A DNA stretch of 64,000 nt from Muriicola sp041358175 (GTDB taxonomy: Bacteria > Bacteroidota > Bacteroidia > Flavobacteriales > Flavobacteriaceae): the NCBI RefSeq assembly GCF_041358175.1, contig NZ_JBGKBE010000012.1, positions 1 to 64,000 on the forward strand, read 5' to 3'. The notes under the pieces were generated by a model. That model was not told the origin of the DNA, did not search any database, and saw nothing but the letters and a program-made list of their open reading frames with translations. The position numbers and the translations under genes were made by a program. This document shows positions 16,225 to 25,836 of this stretch, in pieces (the stretch's first letter is position 1; every line of letters starts with the position of its first letter).

Positions 16225-18432
16225 TTATGTTCTCGTCACCTTGTCGATCCCCTTTACTTGTTTTAGGTTGTCGATCAATTTTTTCAGAATTGCCTTGTTT
16301 TTAACGACAACAGTAATCCTTCCGGAGAAGGTTCCGCCATCGGTATCAAAATTCAGATTCCGCATGTTTACATGCATGTTATCTGAAATAATCTCTGTTA
16401 TATCATTGATAAGTCCCAGATTGTCCAAGCCGGTGAGTCTGATTTCTGCTGTAAATTCCTCCTGACTGGAATCGATCCATTTGGCACTGATGATTCGGTA
16501 TGCGTAATTCGACTGTAATGAGATGGCATTGGGACAGTTTTTCTTGTGCACCTTTATCCCATCGTTTACACTGATAAACCCAAATACATCGTCCCCGGGG
16601 ATAGGATTGCAGCACTGAGACAATTTGTATTCCAGTTTTTCCTCCTCTTTCCCAAAGACCAGCATGTCGTATTTGGAAGTAATCTCATCCTTGTCAATAT
16701 CCTCGGGAACCGGTTTTTTCCGCATCCTGTTTTTAAAGAAACTGATAAATGCGTTGTTGTAGGACGAAGCAAAATCCTTGATCATCTGATTGTCTATCGA
16801 ACCTATACCTACCCTGTAAAACAGATCAAGGCTGGTCTTTAGTTTAAAAAAGACGACCATTTTATTGACTGAGTCCTCATTGAGGGTGACTTTCTGGGAT
16901 TTCAGTTTTCTCCTCAGTATTTCTTTTCCTTCTTCAGCTACCGCCTTCTTCTCATCTCTGAGGGAAGCTCTGATTTTAGAACGTGCACGTGCTGTAGTAG
17001 CATATTCCAGCCAGTTTTGATTGGGTTTTGCACTGTCTGAAGTGATGATCTCGAGCTGGTCTCCACTTTTTAATGCTGTGCTGAGGGGTACCAGTTTCCC
17101 GTTCACCCTGGCTCCCCTGGTACGCATCCCCACCTCTGTATGGATATTAAAGGCAAAGTCGATTGGCGTAGCTCCTTTGGGTAGTGAGATCAGCTCACCT
17201 TTGGGGGTAAAGACAAAGATTTCCTTGGAATATAAATTGAGTTTGAATTCCTCTACAAAGTCCACGGCATTCCCATTAGAACTTTCCAGCGCTTCCTGTA
17301 AGCGATTCAACCATTCTTCAATTCCCTGCTCTTTTTGTTCCCCGTGTTTGTATTTAAAATGTGCGGCATATCCCTTTTCGGCGATTTCATGCATCCGCTC
17401 ACTGCGGATCTGGACCTCTACCCATTTCCCCTGAGGCCCCATAACCGTAATATGCAGGGCTTCGTACCCGGTCGACTTAGGAGAGGAGATCCAATCGCGT
17501 AATCGAATTGGATTGGGCGTAAAGTGGTCAGTAACAATGGAATAAATTTTCCAGGCAAGGAACTTTTCATTCTTTTTATCCGACTTATAGATGATTCTGA
17601 TGGCGAATTTGTCATAGATTTCATCATAGGAGACATTTTGGGCATTCATCTTCTTCCGTATTGAGAAGATGGATTTCATCCGGCCCTTAATAGTGTATTT
17701 GAGTTTTTCCTTGTCGAGAGAGTCGCGTATGACGGCAGAAAAGTCTTCAATATATTTCAATTGCTCTTCCTTAGTCTCTTCAATCTTGCTCTGTATGTCG
17801 TGGTATACCTCGGGTTCTGTATATTTCAAACTGAGGTCTTCCAATTCGGTCTTTATGTTGTACAGGCCTATCCTGTGTGCCAGAGGGGCATAAATGTAGA
17901 GGGTTTCCGATGCCAGCTTTACCTGCTTGTCTTCAGGCATGGCATCCATGGTAAGCATATTGTGGTACCGGTCTGCGATCTTGATGATAATTACCCTGAC
18001 ATCATCGTGGAGGGTAAGGAGCATCTTCCGAAAGTTTTCGGCCTGCTGGGAAATATTGGTGTCTTTCTTTAAATGAGCAATTTTGGTAAGGCCATCAACG
18101 ATCCGTGCTACTGTTTCCCCGAAAAGGCGTTCTATATCATCCAGGGTGTATTCGGTATCTTCCACCACATCGTGAAGCAGGGCTGAGGCAATAGAAACCG
18201 CATCCAGTCCAATTTCCGAAGCCACAATTTTTGCGACGGCAATAGGATGGAATACATAGGCCTCCCCTGATTTTCTGCGTTGGTTTTTATGGGCATCTAC
18301 AGCCACATCAAATGCAGAGCGGATCAGTTTTTTATCCTCAGGGGTAAGGGTCTGATAGCTAATACGAAGCAATTCCTTGTATTGCCTGGCGATTTCGCGA
18401 TTTTCCTTATCGATTACAGTATCACTCCTCAT
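16225..18432 (-). CDS. bifunctional RelA/SpoT (p)ppGpp synthetase/hydrolase
   Basis: The 735-residue protein makes and breaks the alarmone (p)ppGpp. The order is standard. An N-terminal HD hydrolase domain has HPIAVA with His62 and LLHDVVEDT with His87/Asp88. The synthetase domain follows (GRMKSIFSIRKKM near residue 260, then the conserved YDKFAIRIIY). Next come a TGS domain near 405-465 (VFTPKGELISLPKGATPIDFAF), a helical/zinc-finger region with paired cysteines (SQCCNPIPGDD) and a C-terminal ACT domain (660-735). Both catalytic cores look intact. It is the likely sole long RSH, as is common in this phylum. It follows the M48 protease gene by 41 bases on the same strand. Confidence 0.95.
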   Translation of the reverse strand: MRSDTVIDKENREIARQYKELLRISYQTLTPEDKKLIRSAFDVAVDAHKNQRRKSGEAYVFHPIAVAKIVASEIGLDAVSIASALLHDVVEDTEYTLDDIERLFGETVARIVDGLTKIAHLKKDTNISQQAENFRKMLLTLHDDVRVIIIKIADRYHNMLTMDAMPEDKQVKLASETLYIYAPLAHRIGLYNIKTELEDLSLKYTEPEVYHDIQSKIEETKEEQLKYIEDFSAVIRDSLDKEKLKYTIKGRMKSIFSIRKKMNAQNVSYDEIYDKFAIRIIYKSDKKNEKFLAWKIYSIVTDHFTPNPIRLRDWISSPKSTGYEALHITVMGPQGKWVEVQIRSERMHEIAEKGYAAHFKYKHGEQKEQGIEEWLNRLQEALESSNGNAVDFVEEFKLNLYSKEIFVFTPKGELISLPKGATPIDFAFNIHTEVGMRTRGARVNGKLVPLSTALKSGDQLEIITSDSAKPNQNWLEYATTARARSKIRASLRDEKKAVAEEGKEILRRKLKSQKVTLNEDSVNKMVVFFKLKTSLDLFYRVGIGSIDNQMIKDFASSYNNAFISFFKNRMRKKPVPEDIDKDEITSKYDMLVFGKEEEKLEYKLSQCCNPIPGDDVFGFISVNDGIKVHKKNCPNAISLQSNYAYRIISAKWIDSSQEEFTAEIRLTGLDNLGLINDITEIISDNMHVNMRNLNFDTDGGTFSGRITVVVKNKAILKKLIDNLKQVKGIDKVTRT

Positions 18433-18473
18433 ACTTTAAAATTACCACAATCTTTTCTAGTTAGCAACAAAAA

Positions 18474-19706
18474 TCATGCCCCAAGCCTGCGTACCCGGGC
18501 AACTAGCGGAGGATGGGAGTAATGCATAAATACATAGGCAGGGTGGGGTGTGAGGTTGCTGAGGTTATTGCGGGACAATTTCTTCAGTGAATCGATAAGA
18601 GGTTGTGCTGCAAGGGTTTCTTTGGCAAAATGGTCTGCCTGGTATTCGAATTGTCTGGACATATAATTCATGGCAAGGCCCGTCAGTTGCGAAACCGGGC
18701 TATACAGCAGACCGAAGCCGATCAGGGCCGCGTGAAAACTGGGTATTTCCACCCCAATAGCTTTTGACACTTCCGGATTATTGATAAATAAGGACAACAG
18801 AAAAAGGGTGAATCCCGTAAGCAATAAGGATACTGTTAAGTTGGCAATAATATGACGACGTTTGTAATGCCCTACTTCGTGCGCCAGAACGGCAACAATC
18901 TCCTCTTCCTCCAGGTCATTGATAAGTGTATCGTAGAGGGTTACCCTTTTCTCCTTGCCAAATCCGGAGAAGTAAGCATTGGCCTTGGTTGATCGCTTAG
19001 AACCATCTATGACGAAAATGTTTTTCAACTCGAAGCCCACTTTTTGTGCATAGGCCTGGATCTTTTCTTTAAGACTGCCTTCTTCCAGAGGGGTTTGCTT
19101 ATTAAACAAGGGTACTATAAGTCGGCTGTAAAACAGGTTCATAAATACAGTGAACACAGCGATGAGGCCCCAGGCATAAAGCCAGAAATCTGAACCTGCC
19201 CATTGGAAGAACCAGATGACTACAGAGAGTATCCCGCCACCCAGTATGGCCAGCATCATCCAGCCTTTGACCTTATCGAGAAAGAAGAGTTTTTTTGTCG
19301 TTTTATTAAAACCGAATTTCTCTTCAATTACAAAGGTTTTGTAATAGGAGAAGGGAGTCATCAGCAAGTCGCTTCCCAGCATAATAAATCCAAAAAAAAG
19401 CAGGGCCATGCCAATAGGGTGATCGGTTATTCCCCTCACAACCTGATCTACCCATTGAAAGCCGCCGAATGTCAGGAAACACAAAATGACCACCAGGGAA
19501 AAGCTCGATGTCAGTAAACCAAAATTGTAATTCGTTTTCTTATAGGCTTGTGACCTGGCGTATTCCTTTGCGTCATAAACATCTTCAAGTTCGGGAGGTA
19601 CAGGCTTTGAAAAGCTCTTTGCATTCAGGTAATCCAGCACCGTTTCGATAAGAAACTCAAGAATAAGAATAGCAAGGATCAGGTAAAAAAGTGTAGTACT
19701 GCTCAT
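18474..19706 (-). CDS. M48 family integral membrane metalloprotease (Ste24/CAAX type)
   Basis: The 410-residue polytopic membrane protein has the CAAX-prenyl-protease 1 N-terminal helices and the zinc motif LAHEVGH (HExxH at residues 276-280), with the third ligand in EYQADHFA (near residue 355). Ste24-like bacterial homologues (HtpX relatives) degrade misfolded or orphan membrane proteins. Substrates are not predictable, since bacteria lack CAAX prenylation. It is complete and of normal length. The gene follows the methyltransferase gene by 15 bases and likely shares its promoter. Confidence 0.92.
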   Translation of the reverse strand: MSSTTLFYLILAILILEFLIETVLDYLNAKSFSKPVPPELEDVYDAKEYARSQAYKKTNYNFGLLTSSFSLVVILCFLTFGGFQWVDQVVRGITDHPIGMALLFFGFIMLGSDLLMTPFSYYKTFVIEEKFGFNKTTKKLFFLDKVKGWMMLAILGGGILSVVIWFFQWAGSDFWLYAWGLIAVFTVFMNLFYSRLIVPLFNKQTPLEEGSLKEKIQAYAQKVGFELKNIFVIDGSKRSTKANAYFSGFGKEKRVTLYDTLINDLEEEEIVAVLAHEVGHYKRRHIIANLTVSLLLTGFTLFLLSLFINNPEVSKAIGVEIPSFHAALIGFGLLYSPVSQLTGLAMNYMSRQFEYQADHFAKETLAAQPLIDSLKKLSRNNLSNLTPHPAYVFMHYSHPPLVARVRRLGA

Positions 19707-19721
19707 AAGGAAAAGAAAGGA

Positions 19722-20537
19722 TTAGCTTAATTGCTCGAGACGTTGTCTTTTGGCCTCAAAGATAAGAATTGCGGCAGAGACCGATACATTCATCGAATCG
19801 ATCTGTCCTTCCATAGGGATCACCACCCGCGCATCAGCATTATCAACCCAGGTTTCTGTAAGTCCGCTTGCCTCAGTACCCACTGCAATTGCACATCCGC
19901 CGGAATAATCTGCACGGGTATACGGCACTGCATTTGTAAGAGTTGCCGAATAGATACGGATACGCTTTGCTTTTAAAAAGGCAATAATTTCTTCACTGCT
20001 GCCAACGGCAATGGGAACAGTAAAAATGCATCCTACACTCGACCTGATCGTATTGGGATTATAAAGGTCACTTTTCGGATTTGCGATCAGGACGGCATCG
20101 AGATTTGCTGCATCTGCCGTACGCAACAAAGCTCCGAGATTTCCAGGTTTTTCAGGTGCCTCAGCAACAAGGATTAATGGCTTTTCAGCTAATGACAGAT
20201 TCTTAAGATGATGCGATTTCACCTCGGCAACAGCGAGAATACCCTCTGTTTTCTCCCTGTAAGCCAGCCTTTGGTATACTTCCTTGGAAAGGGTGATGAA
20301 CTCAGGTTGAGGGTTTGCACTTTTCATTAATTCAAAGGCTTGTTCCACAGAAATTAAATCGGGATAAATCAACACTGTCTTTATGCTGTAACCTCCTTTC
20401 AGGGCCATTTCTAGTTCCCGCTGGCCCTCTACCACGAACAATCCGCTGGTCTTCCGGCCTTTTTTCTTTTCTTTGAGATTAATGATCTTCCTAACAAGTG
20501 AATTCTGGAGACTTGTAATCTGTTTAACGCTCTGCAT
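19722..20537 (-). CDS. TrmH/SpoU-family RNA 2'-O-methyltransferase
   Basis: The 271-residue SPOUT-fold enzyme transfers methyl from S-adenosylmethionine to a ribose 2'-OH in rRNA or tRNA. It has an N-terminal substrate-binding domain (about residues 1-105, with GLFVVEGQRELEMAL) and the three SpoU motifs: PGNLGALLRTADA (about 130), VGTEASGL (near 220) and PMEGQIDSMNVSVSAAI (240-257) that form the knotted cofactor site. The target nucleotide cannot be told. Its promoter element TATTTTTG lies just five bases from the ATG with TTG 22 bases upstream, so the message may be leaderless. It heads the run leading to the M48 protease. Confidence 0.9.
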   Translation of the reverse strand: MQSVKQITSLQNSLVRKIINLKEKKKGRKTSGLFVVEGQRELEMALKGGYSIKTVLIYPDLISVEQAFELMKSANPQPEFITLSKEVYQRLAYREKTEGILAVAEVKSHHLKNLSLAEKPLILVAEAPEKPGNLGALLRTADAANLDAVLIANPKSDLYNPNTIRSSVGCIFTVPIAVGSSEEIIAFLKAKRIRIYSATLTNAVPYTRADYSGGCAIAVGTEASGLTETWVDNADARVVIPMEGQIDSMNVSVSAAILIFEAKRQRLEQLS

Positions 20538-20542
20538 AAAGA

Positions 20543-20575
20543 CAAAAATAGGGCAATCTGTAAACTTTCTGACAA
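20543..20575 (-). promoter_or_regulatory. promoter of the methyltransferase operon, five bases from the ATG
   Basis: On the minus strand TTG (20575-20573), 22 bases, then TATTTTTG (20550-20543), then five bases and the ATG. Transcription starting at the usual distance would begin on or beside the start codon. Confidence 0.55.
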
Positions 20576-20611
20576 CAAGCCGACAGAGGAGGAGTAAATT
20601 AATTCTGAATT

Positions 20612-21424
20612 ATGCGAAATATACCCTTTTTCCTTTTAGTCCTGGTTATGGTAAGTTGTAAAGACTCGTCACAACAAAAATCGGAAACAGAAACCGATGT
20701 CGTACAGATCACGGCTGAAAAAGAAAAATATCCACCGGCAATGAGCAAGGTCTTTGAAGCTCACGGCGGTCTGGCCTTATGGCGAAAACAGAAACACTTA
20801 TCCTATGAGATGCCCAAAAAATCAGGTCTTGAGAAACACACCATAGACCTCTATTCCAGAAAGGATGTTGTTGAAACAGCTGATTTCTCAATGGGTTTCG
20901 ACGGAACAGATGTCTGGCTCTCCGATCCGGAAGGAAAATACAAGGGAGATCCTGTATTCTACCACAACCTGATGTTTTATTTCTATGCGATGCCTTTTGT
21001 CCTGGCCGATGACGGGATTGAGTATTTCGAAACAGAACCCATTGTCTACGACGGGATTTCATACCCAGGCATAGGAATTCGATACGAGGCAGGGATCGGG
21101 ACCAGCCCTGAAGACGAGTACTATCTTCATTACGAGCCGGAAACCCACCAAATGGCCTGGCTGGGATATACGGTTACCTACAGAACAGGTAAACCATCTG
21201 ACGATGTTCACTGGATCAGGTACGATGACTGGATGGAGGTGTCTGATATCCTCCTGCCAAAATCAATGACCTGGCATAAGGTAGAGGAGGGCAAAATAGG
21301 TGAGCCCAGAAATACGGTTCCTTTCCAAAATGTTGAAATCAGCGAGAAGGCTGTTGCTGAGGAGGTATTCGCCAAACCTGAAAATGCAGAGATCAGGAAG
21401 CCGGTAAATACAAGTCAGCAGTAA
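20612..21424 (+). CDS. DUF6503-like lipoprotein
   Basis: The 270-residue lipoprotein has a leader MRNIPFFLLVLVMVSC with Cys16 as the lipidation site, followed by a Ser/Gln/Glu-rich linker and a single beta-rich domain (about residues 45-260). The family pattern is KVFEAHGGLALW, FDGTDVWL, FYFYAMPFVLADDGI and TYPGIGIRYE; I recognise it as DUF6503, common in Flavobacteriaceae and of unknown function. A strong GAGGAGG ribosome site lies about 20 bases before the ATG. It is monocistronic and ends in a good hairpin terminator. The cyan-like location (outer membrane, periplasmic face) is inferred from the lipobox. Confidence 0.85.
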   Translation: MRNIPFFLLVLVMVSCKDSSQQKSETETDVVQITAEKEKYPPAMSKVFEAHGGLALWRKQKHLSYEMPKKSGLEKHTIDLYSRKDVVETADFSMGFDGTDVWLSDPEGKYKGDPVFYHNLMFYFYAMPFVLADDGIEYFETEPIVYDGISYPGIGIRYEAGIGTSPEDEYYLHYEPETHQMAWLGYTVTYRTGKPSDDVHWIRYDDWMEVSDILLPKSMTWHKVEEGKIGEPRNTVPFQNVEISEKAVAEEVFAKPENAEIRKPVNTSQQ

Positions 21425-21427
21425 AAA

Positions 21428-21455
21428 ATAAAGGGGCGATTTCGCCCCTTTTTAT
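21428..21455. terminator. bidirectional terminator
   Basis: AAAGGGGCGA (21430-21439) pairs fully with TCGCCCCTTT (21442-21451) across a two-base loop, with A-runs before and T-runs after. It lies between the convergent DUF6503 and amidohydrolase genes and can serve both. Confidence 0.9.
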
Positions 21456-21457
21456 AT

Positions 21458-22747
21458 TTATTGACCACTGTATTTTCCCATATACCGTTGCCATAATTCG
21501 GTCTGATGGGTCTCCAGCGAGAGTTCCCGACCATCGATAAATGCATGGGTGAGTTGATTTCCCCTCATATCCAGGGCATCCCCTTCAGAAATAAATAAAG
21601 TAGCGCTCTTTCCAACAGCCAGGGTGCCGTAGCTATCATCGATCCCCAGGATTTTAGCAGTATTCCCGCTGATCAGCTGCAGGGCAACTTCCTTATCTAA
21701 TCCCTGGCCAACAATCTGACCGGCATAGAAAGGCAGATTCCTTGTCTGGAAATTGGAAGCTTCAGCATTCTGTAAACCAACAAGTAATCCAGCGTCTACT
21801 AGCATCTTGGGTAATTTGTATGTAAGGTCGTAATCATCATCGTCAAATTCGGGCAGACTATGAGTGAAATTTACAAGAACAGGGACATTGTTTGTCTTTA
21901 AAAAATCGGTAATCCTGTGAGCGTGATATCCTCCCACCAGAACCAGATGAGTAATACCGGTTTCTTTCAGGGCTGTTACCGCATCTACGATTTGTTTTTC
22001 ATCCTGGGCGTAGACGTATAGTCGTTTGCTGCCGTCGAATAAACCCTGGGAAGCTTCAAAGGCAGGATTGAGGCTTTCCGCTTTCCCTTTCCCGTATACC
22101 CGGGCATTTTTTAAGAAGGTAAGCACTTCTTCTACCTGTTCTTTATATTCCTTATTGGGTTGATAACCCCTTGGCTCTCCCATCCACCAGCGGCCACGCC
22201 TGAAGGTATTCGGCCAGTTTAAATGGATCCCGTCATCGACTTTCACAGCCGCATCTTCCCAGTTCCAGGCATCGAATTGCACTATGGATGAGGTTCCGGA
22301 AATTCGGCCACCCTTAGGAGTTGCCTGACCCAGAAGAACGCCGTTGGGCCTCATGCTTTCCACTACTTTCGATTCTGCATTATAGGCAATCAGGCTGCGT
22401 ACATGAGGGATAATCCCACCAATTTCATCCTGGTCATTACTGGCCCTGACCGCATTCACCTCGATTAGACCCAAAGATTTGCCCGGAGCGATGAACCCCG
22501 GATAAAGATGTTTACCCCTCGCATCGATTACTTTACCCTGAGGGGCAATATTTGCTCCTAAAGCAGTGATCTTTCCCTGCTCAAAAATTACGGTACAATT
22601 CTCTACTACAGTCCCATCCCCGATATGGGCCGTTGCCCCGGTGATCGATATGGTTTCTGCCTGGGCTGGGGCAGGAGTTTGCTGTGCCAGTCCGCTTTGA
22701 TAAAACCCTGTCAACAGGGCTATGATGATATATACTGATTTTTTCAT
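21458..22747 (-). CDS. secreted amidohydrolase-like protein, metal site lost
   Basis: The 429-residue protein (start at the ATG at 22747, which gives the signal peptide MKKSVYIIIALLTGFYQSGLAQ at the N-terminus) has the amidohydrolase fold: the first small beta domain, a TIM barrel and the closing DSYGTLAVGKSATLFI segment. The HxH metal motif that normally follows YPGFID is absent: the segment reads YPGFIAPGKS. The late Asp of the barrel is also missing (VGLQNAEAS). It is therefore probably catalytically inactive or a partner subunit. It begins 10 bases after a larger amidohydrolase gene, so the two are likely made together and may form a complex. Confidence 0.82.
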   Translation of the reverse strand: MKKSVYIIIALLTGFYQSGLAQQTPAPAQAETISITGATAHIGDGTVVENCTVIFEQGKITALGANIAPQGKVIDARGKHLYPGFIAPGKSLGLIEVNAVRASNDQDEIGGIIPHVRSLIAYNAESKVVESMRPNGVLLGQATPKGGRISGTSSIVQFDAWNWEDAAVKVDDGIHLNWPNTFRRGRWWMGEPRGYQPNKEYKEQVEEVLTFLKNARVYGKGKAESLNPAFEASQGLFDGSKRLYVYAQDEKQIVDAVTALKETGITHLVLVGGYHAHRITDFLKTNNVPVLVNFTHSLPEFDDDDYDLTYKLPKMLVDAGLLVGLQNAEASNFQTRNLPFYAGQIVGQGLDKEVALQLISGNTAKILGIDDSYGTLAVGKSATLFISEGDALDMRGNQLTHAFIDGRELSLETHQTELWQRYMGKYSGQ

Positions 22748-22757
22748 GTTCCTGATT

Positions 22758-25712
22758 TTATAAGCTTTCACAATTAAATCTTTCTTTTTTACGTTGGGCA
22801 GGTCCTTGCATTTTACCTCCTCCGTCTTTTTCATCGAGCATCATCCTTACCAGTTCGCTACGTTCTTTTTTTACAGCTTCCCTCAGGGCCTTGTCCTCCT
22901 CAAGATCGAAATAGGTTGTTCCCTGGATGATCGTTTTTTCGGCCTTGGCATAAACCGAAAGCGGATGTGCATTCCAAAGTACCAGATCGGCTTCCTTTCC
23001 TTCTTTGATGCTACCTACACGATCGTCGATATGTAAAAGTTTTGCAGGATTGATAGTCACTGTTTTCCAGGCTTCTTCTTCAGACATCCCGCCGTATTTA
23101 ACCGTTTTTGCAGCCTCCTGGTTCAATCGTCTCGACATTTCCGCATCGTCACTGTTAATTGCAACAGTTACGCCCTGACTAGCCATAATGGCGGCATTGT
23201 AGGGGATGGCATCATTTACCTCATATTTGTATGCCCACCAGTCACTGAATGTAGAACCGCCTACGCCGTGTTCGGCCATTTTATCTGCAACTTTATAGCC
23301 TTCCAGAATATGGGTAAAGGTGTTTACCCTGAAATTGAACTTCTCGGCTACTTTCATCAGCATATTAATCTCACTTTGAACATAGGAATGGCAACTGATA
23401 AAGCGTTCCCCATTAAGTATCTCGGCCAGGACTTCCATTTCTTCGTCATAGCGGTAAGGTTTCCCACTTTTCTTCAAAGCATCGTATTCTTTAGCACGCT
23501 GGAAATAATTGACAAAGACCTGTTCCACACCCATACGGGTTTGTGGAAAGCGATTAAAGCTGTTCCAGTTACTTTGCTTCACATTTTCACCCAGGGCAAA
23601 CTTGATAAACTTAGGAGAATTCTCAAATATGAGTTTATCTGCCGATTCTCCCCATTTTAGTCTGAGAATAGCCGATCGACCTCCAATAGGGTTGGCGGAG
23701 CCATGCAGTAATTGTACTGTAGTTACCCCTCCGGCAAGATTGCGGTAGAGGTCCATATCAGTAGGATCTACTACATCTGTCAATTTCACTTCAGCGGAAG
23801 AATTTTGCCCGGCCTCATTGATCGCAAGACCTGCGATATGACTGTGTTCGTCAATGACCCCTGCTGTGAGGTGTTTCCCACTGGCATCAATTACCCTGGC
23901 ATTTCCTGCATTCAGGTTTTTTCCAATACGGGATATTTTCCCATTCCTTACCAGGACATCTGTGTTTTCAAGTACACCAGCCGCTTCACTAGTCCATACC
24001 GTAGCATTCCTGAACAACATATCCTGAGCTGTCTTCTTTTTAGTATAACCATAGCCCACATTGGGAAATTTTACCGGCATAATTGTCGGAGTTTTTGAAT
24101 CTCCGCCCTTTTTTTCTGCTGAGTCTGGGGGTCCTTCCTTCCGAACTGCCGTAAACCTCGAGTCGCCCCCATCTGGAAGCAGAAGCTTACCGCTGAGGTT
24201 ATCACTATCCGGACTTATTCTCGCAGTCATTCGGTACGTATTCCGATCGGAGGTCGTAACCGACATCGTAACCCAGTCCGCGTCGTAGCTCAGTTTGGAA
24301 GCCAGCTTAATCGTGTCCTGTTTTACTTCTGCTTTAGGCTTTGAAACTTCTCCTGTTATATCCAGATCATAGGTGGTTGCTCCCAGCCTCAGATCATATT
24401 TTCCACGGATATCTTTCTGATCCATGGCATTAATAATGTTTTTCTGTCCCTGGACCCAGTTCTCATAGAGGGTGGTTTCTTTGTCGAAAACATCCCCCGA
24501 GGTGATCAGGAAATTGGCATATCGCCCCGGCTGCAGTGTTCCAATAAGATCAGTTTTACCTAAAAGTGTGGCCGGTGCCAGGGTAAGGGCTTCAAGAGCC
24601 TTGGCTTCAGATAAACCGTATTCGATTGCCTTACCGATTTTTTCTTTCAGGGCTGAAGGACTTTTCAGCTCGTGAAGGGTAAAACTAAAGGATACACCAT
24701 TATCAGCCAGGACCTTCGGATTGGATGGAGCCTGGTTCCAGAATCTCATATCTTTCAGTGAGACATAATCTGCCTGAAACGGATCCGACACATCATATGC
24801 GTCAGGAAAATTTACCGGAATAATCAATTTAGCGTTGGCCGATTTGATTTCGTCGATAAGTTCAAATTCATTTCCTCCACCTAGGATCGCATATTGAATA
24901 CCAAAGGCATCTCCTATTTTATCTGCTCTAAGAATGTTTCCGGCATTGCCAGCCTCAAATACCTGCACCATGCTTCTGTTCTCCAGCAGGGCTTCGAGCG
25001 ACCTGTCTTTTGTATCTACCATCCCTTTTGAGTACCAGGAAGCATCGTTGTACATCTGACGTAGTAGAGCCATTGCACCCATGAGAGAGGTAGGGTACGA
25101 CTGACGCTTTATGACACTTTTGTCGAAAGAGAAGTACTGTGCCGAATTGTCATCAACAATTCTCTCAGCCTCATTAGCTTCAGATTTAAGTGCCACTAAA
25201 ACACCTGTTCCTCTGGCAATTCCATCCTGAATATGGGAGTTTACTACACCGAATCCTGCCTCGCGTAGCGATTTGGCGCTTTTATCATCGTATTTATACG
25301 AATTGATCGCGTCTGTTTCCGGCATGATATGGTCATTCCAGTAGAATCCTTCGCGAGTAGGATCATACTGTGGTGATCGACCACCCCCTGAAGGTCTTTT
25401 CGGTTGCTCAACCCCAAATTTGGAATACACATCAATAAAGGAAGGGTATATACTCTTTCCTTTAAGATCAACCTGTACGCTATTGGGTGGGATGCTTACG
25501 GATGTGCCGGCAGATACTACTTTCCCGTCTTTGATGAGGAGTACCCCATTCTCAATAATTTGGGTGGGGGTCACATAGATCCGGGCATTTGTTAGGGCCG
25601 TGTAATTATTGTTTTCTGCTTTAACCCCGTCATTTTTGGGGAAGTAATCCTGTGAAGAGAGGGGTATCGCACATAAGAATGCGAAGGCCACAATCAGGTA
25701 TTTTAATTTCAT
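22758..25712 (-). CDS. secreted double-domain amidohydrolase
   Basis: The 984-residue exported protein (leader MKLKYLIVAFAFLCAIPLSS) contains two amidohydrolase modules. The first (about 35-430) has lost the metal HxH: the position reads FIDVYSKFG (residues 92-100). The second (about 560-960) keeps it as VIDEHSHIAG (His623, His625), together with CHSYVQSE, THILEGY and AINSDDAEM, the other barrel ligands. Between them is a beta-rich stretch of about 100 residues. The active half resembles imidazolonepropionase/prolidase-like enzymes that split cyclic amides or dipeptides in the periplasm; the substrate is unknown. The downstream gene resembles the inactive half, so an old duplication is likely. 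Confidence 0.85.
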   Translation of the reverse strand: MKLKYLIVAFAFLCAIPLSSQDYFPKNDGVKAENNNYTALTNARIYVTPTQIIENGVLLIKDGKVVSAGTSVSIPPNSVQVDLKGKSIYPSFIDVYSKFGVEQPKRPSGGGRSPQYDPTREGFYWNDHIMPETDAINSYKYDDKSAKSLREAGFGVVNSHIQDGIARGTGVLVALKSEANEAERIVDDNSAQYFSFDKSVIKRQSYPTSLMGAMALLRQMYNDASWYSKGMVDTKDRSLEALLENRSMVQVFEAGNAGNILRADKIGDAFGIQYAILGGGNEFELIDEIKSANAKLIIPVNFPDAYDVSDPFQADYVSLKDMRFWNQAPSNPKVLADNGVSFSFTLHELKSPSALKEKIGKAIEYGLSEAKALEALTLAPATLLGKTDLIGTLQPGRYANFLITSGDVFDKETTLYENWVQGQKNIINAMDQKDIRGKYDLRLGATTYDLDITGEVSKPKAEVKQDTIKLASKLSYDADWVTMSVTTSDRNTYRMTARISPDSDNLSGKLLLPDGGDSRFTAVRKEGPPDSAEKKGGDSKTPTIMPVKFPNVGYGYTKKKTAQDMLFRNATVWTSEAAGVLENTDVLVRNGKISRIGKNLNAGNARVIDASGKHLTAGVIDEHSHIAGLAINEAGQNSSAEVKLTDVVDPTDMDLYRNLAGGVTTVQLLHGSANPIGGRSAILRLKWGESADKLIFENSPKFIKFALGENVKQSNWNSFNRFPQTRMGVEQVFVNYFQRAKEYDALKKSGKPYRYDEEMEVLAEILNGERFISCHSYVQSEINMLMKVAEKFNFRVNTFTHILEGYKVADKMAEHGVGGSTFSDWWAYKYEVNDAIPYNAAIMASQGVTVAINSDDAEMSRRLNQEAAKTVKYGGMSEEEAWKTVTINPAKLLHIDDRVGSIKEGKEADLVLWNAHPLSVYAKAEKTIIQGTTYFDLEEDKALREAVKKERSELVRMMLDEKDGGGKMQGPAQRKKERFNCESL

Positions 25713-25836
25713 AAAGGCTGAATTTTAAAGTTAGCAGCCTAAAAATAAACGAACTGGTTAGAACACAACCTCATTCGCGCTTTTTTAACATTTGAAATGA
25801 TGTATAAATTTTAAGGGTATGTAATTGATTGCATGG

